64,000 nucleotides of DNA from Cornus controversa. Lineage: Eukaryota > Streptophyta > Magnoliopsida > Cornales > Cornaceae. The position numbers and the translations under genes were made by a program. The stretch is taken from assembly GCA_026545225.1 (NCBI GenBank), contig CM048845.1, forward strand, positions 101,490,033 to 101,554,032, written 5' to 3'. Shown here in pieces: positions 1 through 9,836 of this stretch. Numbering within the stretch: the stretch's first letter is position 1; each line of letters starts with the position of its first letter. The notes below the pieces were generated by a model. The model was not told the origin of the DNA. It did not search any database and saw only the letters and a program-made list of their open reading frames with translations.

Positions 1-492
1 CGGCGATACGGAAAATTTTAAAAAAATAGGACACGGACACGGCGAGGATACGGCTATAAAATAATAATATAATATATTAATATCTATTAATTATTCAATA
101 AAAAAATACTACATTACATAAATACTTCAATTCATCATCAACAATTAAAAACCAAACAAAATTATAAACAAAAATAGACAAATAGATTAAAATAAATTAA
201 AGAACCAGACTTATTTAGTCTTTTATATATATTTAGCTTAGATTTTAATCATAACTTAGTATCATATAATTTTCATTCGAAATATTATAATATATATCAC
301 TGCTATGAAGTGTCCGATACGTCTTTGAGGAGTGTCCAAAAAGTGTCCGAGAAGTGTCCAAGGAGTGTCCGAGAAGTGTCCTAAAAAGAAAAATATCAGG
401 ACACGGGTACGAAGTGTCCGACACGTGTCCGCGGAGTGTCCGAGTGTCCGACACGAATACGGCACCCTCGGTGAAGTGTCCGTGTTTTCTAG
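1..492. mobile_element. GTGTCC-rich non-autonomous DNA element, right part
   Basis: The window opens inside this element. GGACACGG-type motifs lie near position 30, an AT-rich centre follows, and dense GTGTCC/GGACAC motifs fill 310-480. The right terminus reads GTGTCCGTGTTTTCTAG and ends at 492. The complete relative at 63142-63712 has the same order and ends in CCGTGCTTCCTAG. The left end lies outside the window, so no target duplication can be checked. Superfamily is uncertain; the relative's 8-bp target duplication favours hAT. Confidence 0.6.
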
Positions 493-1380
493 GTGGAAAG
501 TGAGAAAAAAATTAGTCTAAAAAATGTGAATATAATTTTTTTTTTTTAATGCAAAATAAATCTTTCAAATGTGCCTAAGAGTTCCAAAAAAAATTGGAAA
601 GGAAAAAATAAAAAAAAATGTTTGTTTTAAGTGTGTGGAAAGTACTTTAAAAGTGTGAAAAGTTAAAAAAAAATGAGATTAAAAAATGTGAATATAAATT
701 TTTATGAATTTTTTGTGCAAAAACATCTTTCTTATATGCCTAAGAGTTCCTAAAAAAATTGGAAAGAAAAAACATAAGAAAGTATTTGTTTTAGGTGTGT
801 GGGAAAGTACTTTAAATGTGTGGATAGTATTTTAAAAGTGTGGAAAGTGAGAAAAAAAATTAGCCTAAAAAATGTGAATATAAATTTTTATGATTTTTTG
901 TGCAAAATACATCTTTCAAATGTGCCTAAGAGTTCCAAAAAAAATTGGAAAAAAATAAATAAAAAAAAATATTTGTTTTAAGTGAGTGGAAAGTAATTTA
1001 AAAGTGTGGAAAATGAAAAAAAATGAGATTAAAAAATGTGAATATAAATTTTAATGAATTTTTTGTGCAAAAACTTCTTTCATATATGACTAAGAGTTCC
1101 TAAAAAAATTGGAAAGTAAAAACATAAGAAAGTATTTGTTTTAGGTGTGTGAAAAAATTATTTAAATGTGTGGAAAGAAATTTTAAATTTGTGGAATCTA
1201 CTTTAAAAGTGTGGAAAGTGAGAAAAAAATTAGTCTAAAAAATGTAAATATAATTTTTTTTTATTTTTAATGCAAAATAAATCTTTCAAATGTGCCTAAG
1301 AGTTCCAAAAAAAATTGGGAAGGAAAAAAATAAAAAAAAATATTTGTTTTAAGTGTGTGGAAATTACTTTAATAGTTTGG
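493..1380. repeat. AT-rich tandem array with alternating unit types
   Basis: The phrase GCCTAAGAGTTCC, or a one-base variant, recurs near 573, 738, 924, 1088 and 1294. Spacings are about 165, 186, 164 and 206 bp. Units alternate: one type has TTTCAAATGTGCCTAAG, the other has CATATATG(C/A)CTAAG followed by ACATAAGAAAGTATTTG. The array is therefore built of dimers of about 350-370 bp. Short open frames inside it are by-products of low complexity. Confidence 0.8.
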
Positions 1381-1934
1381 ATATCATAATTTGACATGAA
1401 TTATAAATATCAAAATTTTTTTTTCTTAAGTCAAAACATAGCCTATATTATACTCATATTGAAGCTCTTGGAATATACTATTTAAAAAAATTAGTTTCAT
1501 CAAAAAATATTATTTGTGGTAAAAGTTATGAGCTTTTAAGTGAAAAGAAAAAAAATGAAAGCATATGATTTTCGGATTACTGCACTATACGGCATTAGCC
1601 GATTAGATCCGGCTCCATAAATTATACTCGTATATAAGAAAGTGTTACTCCACTGAAATTTAGGCCTACAGCATCACGCGGAAGGCTTGCCGTGGATATA
1701 TTTCAACGGAGAATCATGAGTCCTTAACACATTTCTAAAGACAAATAAGCTTTTCAACTAATATTTTAGATCTGAATTATCGACTCAATATCATTTTTTC
1801 GATGTAAAATGCCCCTCACATGTCAATGTTGTCAAGGATAGAGGTGACCATGATGGTTAAACACAAATCTAGGCCCAAATTCAGTGATGAAATTAGAAAA
1901 TTATTTTAAGAGGGATAGCCTTGAACTATGAAGG
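1381..1934. other. Intergenic DNA, nothing recognised
   Basis: AT-rich sequence without a convincing open frame, RNA gene or repeat end on either strand. Confidence 0.5.
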
Positions 1935-2860
1935 ATAAATTATACTGAGATTCCTTGTGATTTGGATAAATCAGATATAGATGAGCATTTGGTCGTTATT
2001 ACTCTAACCTTTTTTGTAGACGTTAAACTTCTAATAGACGTTAACTTATAATGTAAAATGTCATTTTTATCTTCAATATTTTAATATAAAATATTATAGG
2101 TAAATTACATTGATATTTTTTTAAATTTTGTCAAATTACACACGGGTAGAACGTTTGAAGTTTATTACTTTGATCTCTCTTAAGATTTGGCACGTGTGCT
2201 CAATGAGAAAGAGACCCCTGCCATTTTCTATTCGTTAAAAATGTGAACAAAATTTTAGAAAATGGTTATATTGACGTTCCTTTGTATGAAAAGACAATTA
2301 TTGCCACCCATATTGCCCTTCAAAGCAAGTAGGTGGCAATAACGACCATCATCGATACCAAAACCCTAACTTTCAACTCAATTATGTTTGCATATATATA
2401 TATTTGATAGAACAAGAGAGATAGAGGTTTATTTTACAATTGAATTAAAGGGCATAAATGATTTTTCAGTTTAACAGATATTTACACTACATATAATATA
2501 TTATTATAATTTAAGAGCATTATTGAATTTTCACATTCAATTTTAATGTCTGTTAGCTCACTAATAGGTTTAGGGAAGGTCAAAGTAATAATTATCAAAT
2601 TCTCTACTTATGTGTAATTTGACTAAACTTCGGAGAAACCAGTGTAATTTATCCAAATATCATTGATGGAAAGAACAAAATGGTTATTTTTAAAAAATTG
2701 GTTAACAATTCTAACAGAAAATAAAACGTCAGGGTTGTCATTGAACACATGCCAAACATACCAAACTTCAGGAGATGTGAAAGTAATAAACTTCAAACAC
2801 TCTGTTCATGTATAATTTGTCTAAATCTCAGGAGAGATTAGTATAATTTAACTAACTATT
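1935..2860. mobile_element. Decayed long-inverted-repeat element, Mutator-like MITE type
   Basis: The outer ends pair imperfectly: AAATTATACTGAGATTCC near 1946 against the reverse complement of GGAGAGATTAGTATAATTT near 2830. An inner pair is clearer: 2133-2260, with GTTTGAAGTTTATTACTTT, pairs with 2690-2830. The text pattern resembles the better preserved 62135-63740 element. No clean target duplication was found, so exact ends are uncertain. Confidence 0.55.
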
Positions 2861-2879
2861 ATGGGAGCACTTCTAGAAT

Positions 2880-3417
2880 TTTAGTAAATTCTAAATAATT
2901 AATATAAATTAAAAAAATTATTAGGGATAAATGCCTCTACTGAACCCATGTAATTTCATGCATGGCCTAGCGCATCCAGCCATCGGATACGTTTTTACGA
3001 ATGTCGCCTAGGAAATTAAAATTCTTAGGCCTAGCATTTGTGTTGCAAACATCGTCGTCAAGTTATACAATAGAAATTTCTTGGGCCTTGCATTTGAGGT
3101 GGGTCAAGTTCTACAGCGTCAAATGGTCAATACATCGCCGTATATCTTTGTCAAGTTCTATCTTGAGAAAAGTCTTGGGCCTTGCTTTTATGTTTTTTTT
3201 TTTGGGCACAATTGTCGACTTCAGTGTCAAATGGTCAATAGACAATACTACCGCCATATATCATTTGTCAAGTAAGTGGAAATAATAGACCAAAGCAAAC
3301 GACGGTTCCCCCCTCAACCCCCGAACTGCCTGTGAAATTCAACACAGCCACCCAAAACAACTCCAACCAAAGCATATATAAAAAGCGAAGTATGCAAGTT
3401 GTATTCACTAAAACAAA
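2880..3417 (+). repeat. Upstream part of the A/C segmental duplication
   Basis: This stretch matches 23640-24308, the DNA upstream of copy C. Shared landmarks are TTCTAAATAATTAATATAAAT, the ACTGAACCC(C)ATGTAA region, GAAATTAAAATTCTTAGGCC and the CAAAACAACTCCA segment just before the TATA box. Small indels separate the two. Open frames over 3001-3285 are not preserved in the partner and are not called as genes. Confidence 0.8.
3375..3384 (+). promoter_or_regulatory. TATA box of copy A
   Basis: TATATAAAAA lies 43 bp before the ATG at 3418. The same motif in the same context, TATATAAAA at 24262, precedes copy C. A TATA box this close implies a very short 5' untranslated leader. Confidence 0.6.
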
Positions 3418-3960
3418 ATGGCGGAGAACTTATGTGTTCCTCCCCCTCCACCAACAACGCCGGAACCACCAAGCTGGTCGCCTCCACCACTTCCTTCCGC
3501 TACCGATCTTGAAGCCACCGAGGTGGTTGCACAGCAACGCCATATAGAGGCTGAACCAGCAGTGATTCCAGTTCCACCCCTTGATCATGCCCGGGGCCCC
3601 AATCAACTGGACTGGCATTTGATGGTAATAGGATTTTGCCTTCAATCTGCAGTAGGTATAGCGGCTCAATCACTCCAAACGAGACTCCCCATAGCGTTTC
3701 ACTTCATGCGTTTTGACATGGTTGTTTCTGTAGCCGCGCTCTGCATTGCAAAGTACATTTCTCATAAGTTTCCCACAGGAGCTCGAGTGCTAGAACATGT
3801 GGGACTCTTCTTTGGGATCACAGCCTTCTTCGTAGCTGTCACAAGATCTTTTCCACTGTGGCTCGAGCTCACCTCATGGATCATCTTCGTTCTCTCCCTA
3901 CTTGCCATTTTGTTCTGTAACTACACAAAACCAGGAATTCACTTTATGGAAGCTAAGTGA
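3418..3960 (+). CDS. Four-span membrane protein of unknown function, copy A (intact)
   Basis: The open frame is 180 codons without introns, with ATG at 3418 and TGA at 3958-3960. Residues 1-60 form a proline-rich tail (CVPPPPPTTPEPP...PPPLPS) followed by an acidic stretch with TDLEATEVVAQQ and IEAEPAVIPVPP. Four hydrophobic segments follow, at about residues 67-84, 92-112, 124-143 and 148-168. Conserved landmarks are FHFMR, the motif VVSVAALC.AKYIS.KFP.GA, VLEHVG and WIIF.LSLLAI.FCNY. There is no signal peptide, so the tail is probably cytosolic, though topology is inference. The family is repeated seven more times here as copies or pieces; only this copy and the one at 49468 read through whole. 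I do not recognise a named domain. A PGG-type domain was considered and does not fit. A short basic or acidic C-terminal tail (HFMEAK) is shared. Confidence 0.8.
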   Translation: MAENLCVPPPPPTTPEPPSWSPPPLPSATDLEATEVVAQQRHIEAEPAVIPVPPLDHARGPNQLDWHLMVIGFCLQSAVGIAAQSLQTRLPIAFHFMRFDMVVSVAALCIAKYISHKFPTGARVLEHVGLFFGITAFFVAVTRSFPLWLELTSWIIFVLSLLAILFCNYTKPGIHFMEAK

Positions 3961-4330
3961 CACAGAGGGAGGAAAGTTAAAAAAGGACACTGGGAGAAAG
4001 GAAAGAAATGAGAAGGGCTTAATCACAATAAAAAAAAAAGGAGAATTTTAGGGAGAAAAAAGGAATTCATGAACAGATCTGTATGGTTTTGTAAACAATG
4101 TATAAAAAATTAAGACATCGATAATATCCATTATGATTCTGTAATGGAGGAGTATGATACTGCTTAATTACAATACAAGCATGCTCACTTCCTGCTTGCA
4201 AATTGTTTATGAATTGCCACAAATGGGTTTTCTTATTTGAATTGCTTGCATTAATAAGTAGAGATTCAAAAGGAAATAAAGTCCTATAACACTTTTTGCA
4301 TGTTCAAATGAAATTAAAAAAAATAAAAAT
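3961..4330 (+). repeat. Downstream part of the A/C segmental duplication, 3' UTR region
   Basis: Matches 24848-25230 almost base for base at first, including the GGACACTGGGAGAAAGGAAAG segment and the run GTAATGGAGGAGTATGATAC. An A-rich AATAAAAAAAAAAGG tract near 4027 may hold the polyadenylation signal. The partner has a longer A-rich tract at the same place. Confidence 0.75.
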
Positions 4331-4735
4331 CCTAAAAATTGTCTAGACAAGGAAAAAGAGGAAGATCAATGATAATCAAAGAATCAAACTTTTGCATGTT
4401 TTATTGATATATCCATATTATGAAGACATCGATAATATCCATTCATAAATATTGTCTACAATTTCTTCCCTTTTGATCCGCCCTAATAATTGTCCAAAAT
4501 TTTCTACTCTCATTCCACGTCCATGCCTTTTAAGTATTTATTTACTTTATATATTCAACTGTTCTTTTAACGTTGTTCGATCATTGGGTTGGGGGTGACC
4601 CACATCTTATTTAATTTCACATTTTCTGTTTGGTCAGTCCATAACATTGTTTGATCAATCTAACTTGCCTAGTTCGTCCAAAACGAAGCTTAACACATCC
4701 TTTTATCACTCTTATCCTATTTATGGTCTTTTAAG
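4331..4735. other. Intergenic, partly shared with the D/E blocks
   Basis: No gene was seen. Pieces such as ATAATATCCATTCATA also occur near 48520. The last part, CTATTTATGGTCTTTTAAG, matches 37725-37745, the empty site discussed under the MITE that follows. Confidence 0.5.
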
Positions 4736-5341
4736 TAGGGATGCAATTTGGGTTGGGCAACCCAAACACAATCTATTTTTTACGGACTTGGACAATTATT
4801 TTTATAATTAGGGTTGAATTTGAGTTGAAAAACTTTAACCCGAACTTAATTAGGGTTGAACTTGAATTGAGATGCTAACAACCCGAATCTAATCCGAACC
4901 CAAATTGTAATATTATTTTTATGCATATATTCAAATTATGATAACCTTTTTTTTCTTTTCAACGTCCTTTATTTAAAGATTAATTTATTGTATGTTAACA
5001 CTTTGGATAATTAATTTCCTAAAAATTTGTTTGTAATATTTTAGAAATTTGCATTAAGTTATTAATTTTATGTGTGTTTAGCAGTAATCTAATGTGAAAC
5101 TTATTAAAAATCACTTTAAATTTTCAACATAGGGATTGGTGGTATAGATAACCCGAATTAACCGGACATTTTAACCCGAAATTTCAACCCGAGTTTAAAA
5201 ATTTAAAGATGGGTTGGGCTAGGGTTGAATAGTTAGGGTTGGAAGTAGGGTTAGTGTTGGGTTAGGGTTGAACATTTCATATGTAGGGTTGAACCCGAGT
5301 TGTACATCTAACCCGTCCAACCCGCCCGATTTGCAGCCCTA
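4736..5341. mobile_element. hAT-like MITE with TAGGG(A/C)TGCAA termini
   Basis: The left end TAGGGATGCAATTTGGGTTG pairs with the reverse complement of the right end (TAGGGCTGCAAATCGGGCGG). Flanks CTTTTAAG (4728-4735) and CTTCTAAA (5342-5349) are an imperfect 8-bp target duplication. The interior is rich in GGGTTGAA/AACCCGA motifs. The paralogous DNA at 37738-37745 carries one uninterrupted CTTCTAAG, an empty site. No transposase is present. The ends, target length and interior fit the common plant hAT-derived MITE group. Confidence 0.85.
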
Positions 5342-5650
5342 CTTCTAAAACCACCAAATCATCGTCCACTATTTGTAATAGGAAGTCAAAGTCACATCAC
5401 CGACGCAAATAAAATAGATACCCTTTATAGTTTATTCTCTCTCGTCTAACCTAATCCTTATTATATTCTTCTAAACAGGTGTAAATATTCATATTCATCC
5501 TGAGTTTTAATCCATGAAAGATATAAACCCGTATTTTATCATCAGAGCTATTTTATATATAATTACTTCTTATTGGAAAAATGACCACGTTAAATGATCA
5601 TCAAAGCTATTTTTATACATGATTACTTCTTATTTGTAAAATTACAAGTT
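5342..5650. repeat. Segment shared with 37738-38000
   Basis: ACCACCAAAT(C/T)ATCGTCCACT and the following TCACATCACC(G/A)A(C)...AAATAAAATA run match 37738-37830. The match runs on as diverged sequence to GGAAAAATGAC near 5577 and 37980. It joins copy A's downstream DNA to the downstream DNA of block D. Confidence 0.7.
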
Positions 5651-5811
5651 GAATGATAATTGTGACAGCACTGTGAGCATATATGATGTGGGCGGGTGTG
5701 AGACACTGAGCGAGTTATCACACTGATAAGTTACGGGTATCATGATTCTATTTTTTTTAAAAAAATATGAAGATAAAGTGCGTATATGTATGTTCTCACC
5801 CTTCTATAACT

Positions 5812-5875
5812 CAGTGGGTTTTAAGATTGTAATGGTCGTGAACTCATGTCTCTGGTTCGGGAAAGACAAAAGCGG
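5812..5875 (+). mobile_element. Possible tRNA-derived SINE fragment
   Basis: TATAACTCAGTGGGTT resembles a polymerase III A box. About 35 bp on, CTCTGGTTCGGGAAAG resembles a B box. The spacing suits a tRNA head. No poly(A) tail or target duplication was found, and the match is short. Confidence 0.3.
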
Positions 5876-5977
5876 GTGGTGCGTTACAATAATACTCCCT
5901 TCATTTTAACCAACAAATTTGAATCTCCTAAATTTTCATGCACCTTTTTAGAGATTCTTAGAGTTTAAAGAAGAGAT

Positions 5978-6372
5978 TGTTATGTTGTGGCTTGAATTTT
6001 GTCTCGGCTCAGGTCACATTGTAACCCGATTTGACCCCAAAAATAGGCTTTATGACCTTTTTTTGCTTGCAGATTTTGGACCAATATTAAGACTCTCTTG
6101 TAACCCGATATATAAGGGCATCTGAGGGTTTGGAGTGAATAACGAGAGAAAACACTGAAAGTGGAGAAAGAGAGTGAGAGAGCGAGAGCTAGGGTTTGGG
6201 GTTGAAACTTGTAATCTCTTGATTTTTGCATAGTGAAATCTTTCGCCTGATCTTCGCCATGGACATAGGCACATCGCTGAACCACATAAATTTTTGTGTT
6301 ATGTGTGTTATGTTTGTTTCATTTTGTATCGTGTTACGTGATTGTGCTTGATTCGTGGCTGTTTTCACAACA
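5978..6372 (+). repeat. 5' LTR of the Copia element
   Basis: Pairs with 20574-20965. It contains the TATATAAGG core-promoter-like motif near 6110, and GAGAGAG and AGGGTTTGGGGTTGAAACTT blocks shared with its partner. Confidence 0.88.
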
Positions 6373-7369
6373 AATTGGTATCAGAGCTTTTAATTTTAAG
6401 CTAGTATGTCAACCAAGTTTATGAAAATCAAGAAATTTAACGACATGAACAACTTCAACCTTTAGCGGGTTATGATGTAGGCAATGTTGGTTCAATATAG
6501 GATATTCAAGGCGCTGAATGAAAAAGATGCATTGCGAGAAAAGTGGAAGGACGAACAGAAAGATGAGGCTATGGAGAAAGCACATAGTGTGATTTTACTG
6601 TGTTTGAGTAACGAGGTTTTGCGAGAAGTTTCTGGAGAGACTACGATAGATGGGTTGTGGAGCAAGTTGTCCCGTTATATGACGAAGTCTCTTGCGAATC
6701 GCTTGTACCTAAAGAAGCGATTATTGACTTTTCAGATGCAGGAAGGTTTGTCTCTAAAGACCACTTTGACAAAGTTAATGCTGTCATCATGGATTTGAGG
6801 AATATTGATATTAAAATAGAGGATGAGAATCAGGCTATTATTCTGTTGTGTTCTCTACCACCCTCGTACTAGAACTTTGTCGATACGGTGGTACATGGCT
6901 GAACTAATTTGTCCATGGAAGACATGAATGCATCTTTGAATTCTAAGGAGTTGCAGAGAATAACGTTTGAGGGCAATATAGAAAGTTCGGCAAAGGGTTT
7001 GGTTATTAGAGGGAGAACGAATCAAAAGCAAGGGTCTGATAGCAAAGGTCGTTCTAAGTCTAAGAACAAATCGAATATACTGAAATGCTTCACCTGTCAC
7101 AAGGAAGGGCGCTTCATGAAAGACTGTCCGGAGTGTAAGAAAAGAAAGGAAAAATCCTCTAAAGCCGCTGGGGTAGCTGTTGCGGAAGGTAGTGATTCAA
7201 ATGATGATAGCGTTCTCACAATTTCTGTCTATGGCTCTAGTGATGAGTGGATACTTAATTCAGGTTGCTCTTATCACATTTGTCCTAACAGAGACTGGTT
7301 TACCTCTTATCATTCCATTGATGGAGGGGAAGTTCTGATAGGGAATAATATGTCGTGCAAGGTTGTAGG

Positions 7370-8765
7370 TGATCGGCGTTGAATGTTACGCATTCTAGCC
7401 TCTTAATTTACATATTTTATTCTCTTACTGATAATTTATATGTGATTTTACTATGTTTTTGTGTTTTCTGTCTTTTTCAGGGCCTTAATGATTATTTCAG
7501 ATAAAACCATGATTTTGGGCTTATAAAGATGATATTCAAGAAGGTTATATGAAGCCTACATCTAATGGGTCCATTCAACTCCATATTTCAACTCAAAACA
7601 GCCCAATAAAGTGGTCAAAGAGAATTTCAACTGCTTAAGAAGATTACGGGCCTAAAGCCCAATTCTACACTGAATCCAGTTTTAATCCCGTTTTGGAAAG
7701 TGGACTGAAAACATTATTTTCAAGTGTCAATTTGACTTAATTCTTGCGTGAGTTGAACGAAATTCGATTCTGGACACTTTTGTATTTCACGTAAATTTCG
7801 TGAATCGGACTTCTACTGGGTCAAAACTTGGGCCGAATGTTAGCAAAAAAATATACCTATTTTGGGCTGCGGGAAAACCCTAATTTTCTCCTAATTGGAT
7901 TAGGAATTTATCTCCTAATTGGATTAGGACTTTATGTATTCTATTGGGGTATAAAGAGGTGAATTGGAGGCTGTTTTGGGGGAGAAAAAGAAGTGGAGGA
8001 CAGGGCAGAGAAGACAGAGACAATCCGGGTTTTATTTATTCATTATGTCTTTTATTATTTTGTTTTCTTCTTCTTCTTCTACCATGTGTAACTAAACTCC
8101 TCAACTAGGGTAGAGGAGGAAACCTCCATTAATGAAGTGAAGTTCTTTTGTTCATTAATTGATTCTCATGTGTGTGATTTAATTGCTTATGATTTTTGCT
8201 TCTTGTGATTAATTATCTTATAATTCTTTCACCATCTATATCATGTATATGTGGTAGTTAGAAAATATTATAGTTAATCTAAGCTTGGGTTTGTATTTCT
8301 TAAAAGTGATAATCTTTGATCTTATGTTTTTCATTAAATTGGATACATAGGATGCTTAGAATTTTACACAAGTGAAGCGAAGGAAAATCTACCTTTTAAT
8401 ATATTTTTCATAGTGCTTTATTGTTAAATCTTGAGTAAGCAATAGATTGATTTCTTGATTGCTACTCTAACTTTGGGAATTAATAAATGAATATTAGAAA
8501 CTTCATGGATTTAATGGTGGTGGAATCCAAAACCTTAGTTATTTTCTTTATTTGATTTCAATAGTGTTATTTTATTTTCATGTTAGTTTAATTTCTCTCA
8601 AATCAACTAAACTTGTGTTTAAACTAAATTAGTTTTAAATTAATTTGAATTTGTATTAGTTTTTCTTCTCAAAGCATTCCCTTGGGTTCGACCTCGTTCT
8701 TGCCGATCTATACTTCAATAGATTCGTACACTTGCGAGTTATTTCACAATTTTAAAACAACATCA
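7370..8765 (+). mobile_element. Solo LTR, Ty3/gypsy-like, inserted in the Copia element
   Basis: Bounded by TGATCGGCG and AACAACATCA, that is TG...CA, with a perfect 5-bp target duplication GTAGG at 7365-7369 and 8766-8770. The 1396-bp body has no coding frame of note. Its last 100 bp (CCTTGGGTTCGACCTCGTTC, then CACTTGCGAG) resemble the right ends of long gypsy LTRs. Copia protease sequence resumes after it. A solo LTR is the usual product of LTR-LTR recombination. Confidence 0.85.
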
Positions 8766-9654
8766 GTAGGTATCAGTATAAATCAAATCAAGATGTTTGA
8801 TGGTATAATGAGAACATTGATTGATCTCAAGCATATTCCAGAACTGAAAAAAAATTTAATTTTCCTGGGTACGCTGGATTTTACCGGCTGCAGTTACAAG
8901 ACTGAAGGTAGAGTCATTAGGGTTTCAAAGGGTTCTCTTATGGTGATGAATGGATTGAAGTAACATAGTTTGTATGTTATACAAGGTAGCATAATTACAG
9001 CATCTGTTACAGTATCGTCCTCGGATCCGGATTTAGATACTACTAGGTTGTGGCATATACGGCTGGGGCATATAAGTGAGAGGGGGATGGATGTTCTGAA
9101 TAAGCAGGGTTTGCTTGGTGGTCAAAAAATTGAAAACCTAGATTTATGTTAGCATTGTGTCTTCGAGAAACAATGTAGAGTGAAGTTTAGTATCGGAATT
9201 CACAGGACCAGGGGCATAGTGGATTATATTCATTCTGATCTTTGGGTGGCTTCTCAGGTCAATTCACATAGTGGTGGTAGATATATAATGATGTTGATTG
9301 ATGATTTTTCTTAAAAAGTTTAGGTTTAAATTTTGAAACACAAGAATGGGGTCTTTGTCACGTTCAAGCAGTGGAAGACCTTGATTGAAAAGCATATTGG
9401 AAAACAAGTTAAATGCTTGAGGACAGACAATGGTTTGGAGTTTTGTGGTTGAGAATTTAATGAGTTTTGTAAGACTCACGGGATTGTGAGACACCGCACA
9501 GTGAGGAACACTCTGCAGTAGAATGGATTTGTAGAATGGATGAACAAAACACTATGGGAGAGAGCACGGTGTATGTTGTCCAAATGCTACGTTAGACAAA
9601 GTGTTCTGGGCGGAAGCTGTTTCCACAAATTGTTTCTTAGTGAACTAGTCTCCA

Positions 9655-9836
9655 TCGACTCGCAATTTTTACTAAACATTGTTTATCCTCTCTGTTAAAG
9701 TTTTCTTTCGCAAATAATATTTTTTCTATCTTTTGTCATTTGTATTATATTCTTGTAAATTATCAAGTGTAGGTACTTCTTAGGTTTTATGTGTTAGACT
9801 AGCCACCATATGCGTGAAATTATAGGGAGTATTTCA
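9655..9836 (+). repeat. Left LTR end of the Tekay-like element
   Basis: Matches the last part of the right LTR (about 16957-17138): TTGTTTATCCTCTC, AAGTGTAGGTA, GGTTTTATGTGT and GGGAGTATTTCA occur in the same order. The primer site follows directly. Confidence 0.8.

Noticed and set aside
310-480. Regular GTGTCC spacing as a CRISPR or telomere-like array
   Set aside because: Spacers are irregular and the motifs occur in both orientations. They belong to a DNA element with a defined end, and the organism is a plant.
3001-3285. 94-codon frame upstream of copy A
   Set aside because: The duplicated DNA upstream of copy C does not keep the frame, and the text is internally repetitive.
3418-3960. 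Copy A as an ankyrin/PGG-domain protein
   Set aside because: There are no ankyrin repeats, and the PGG signature is missing from the membrane segments.
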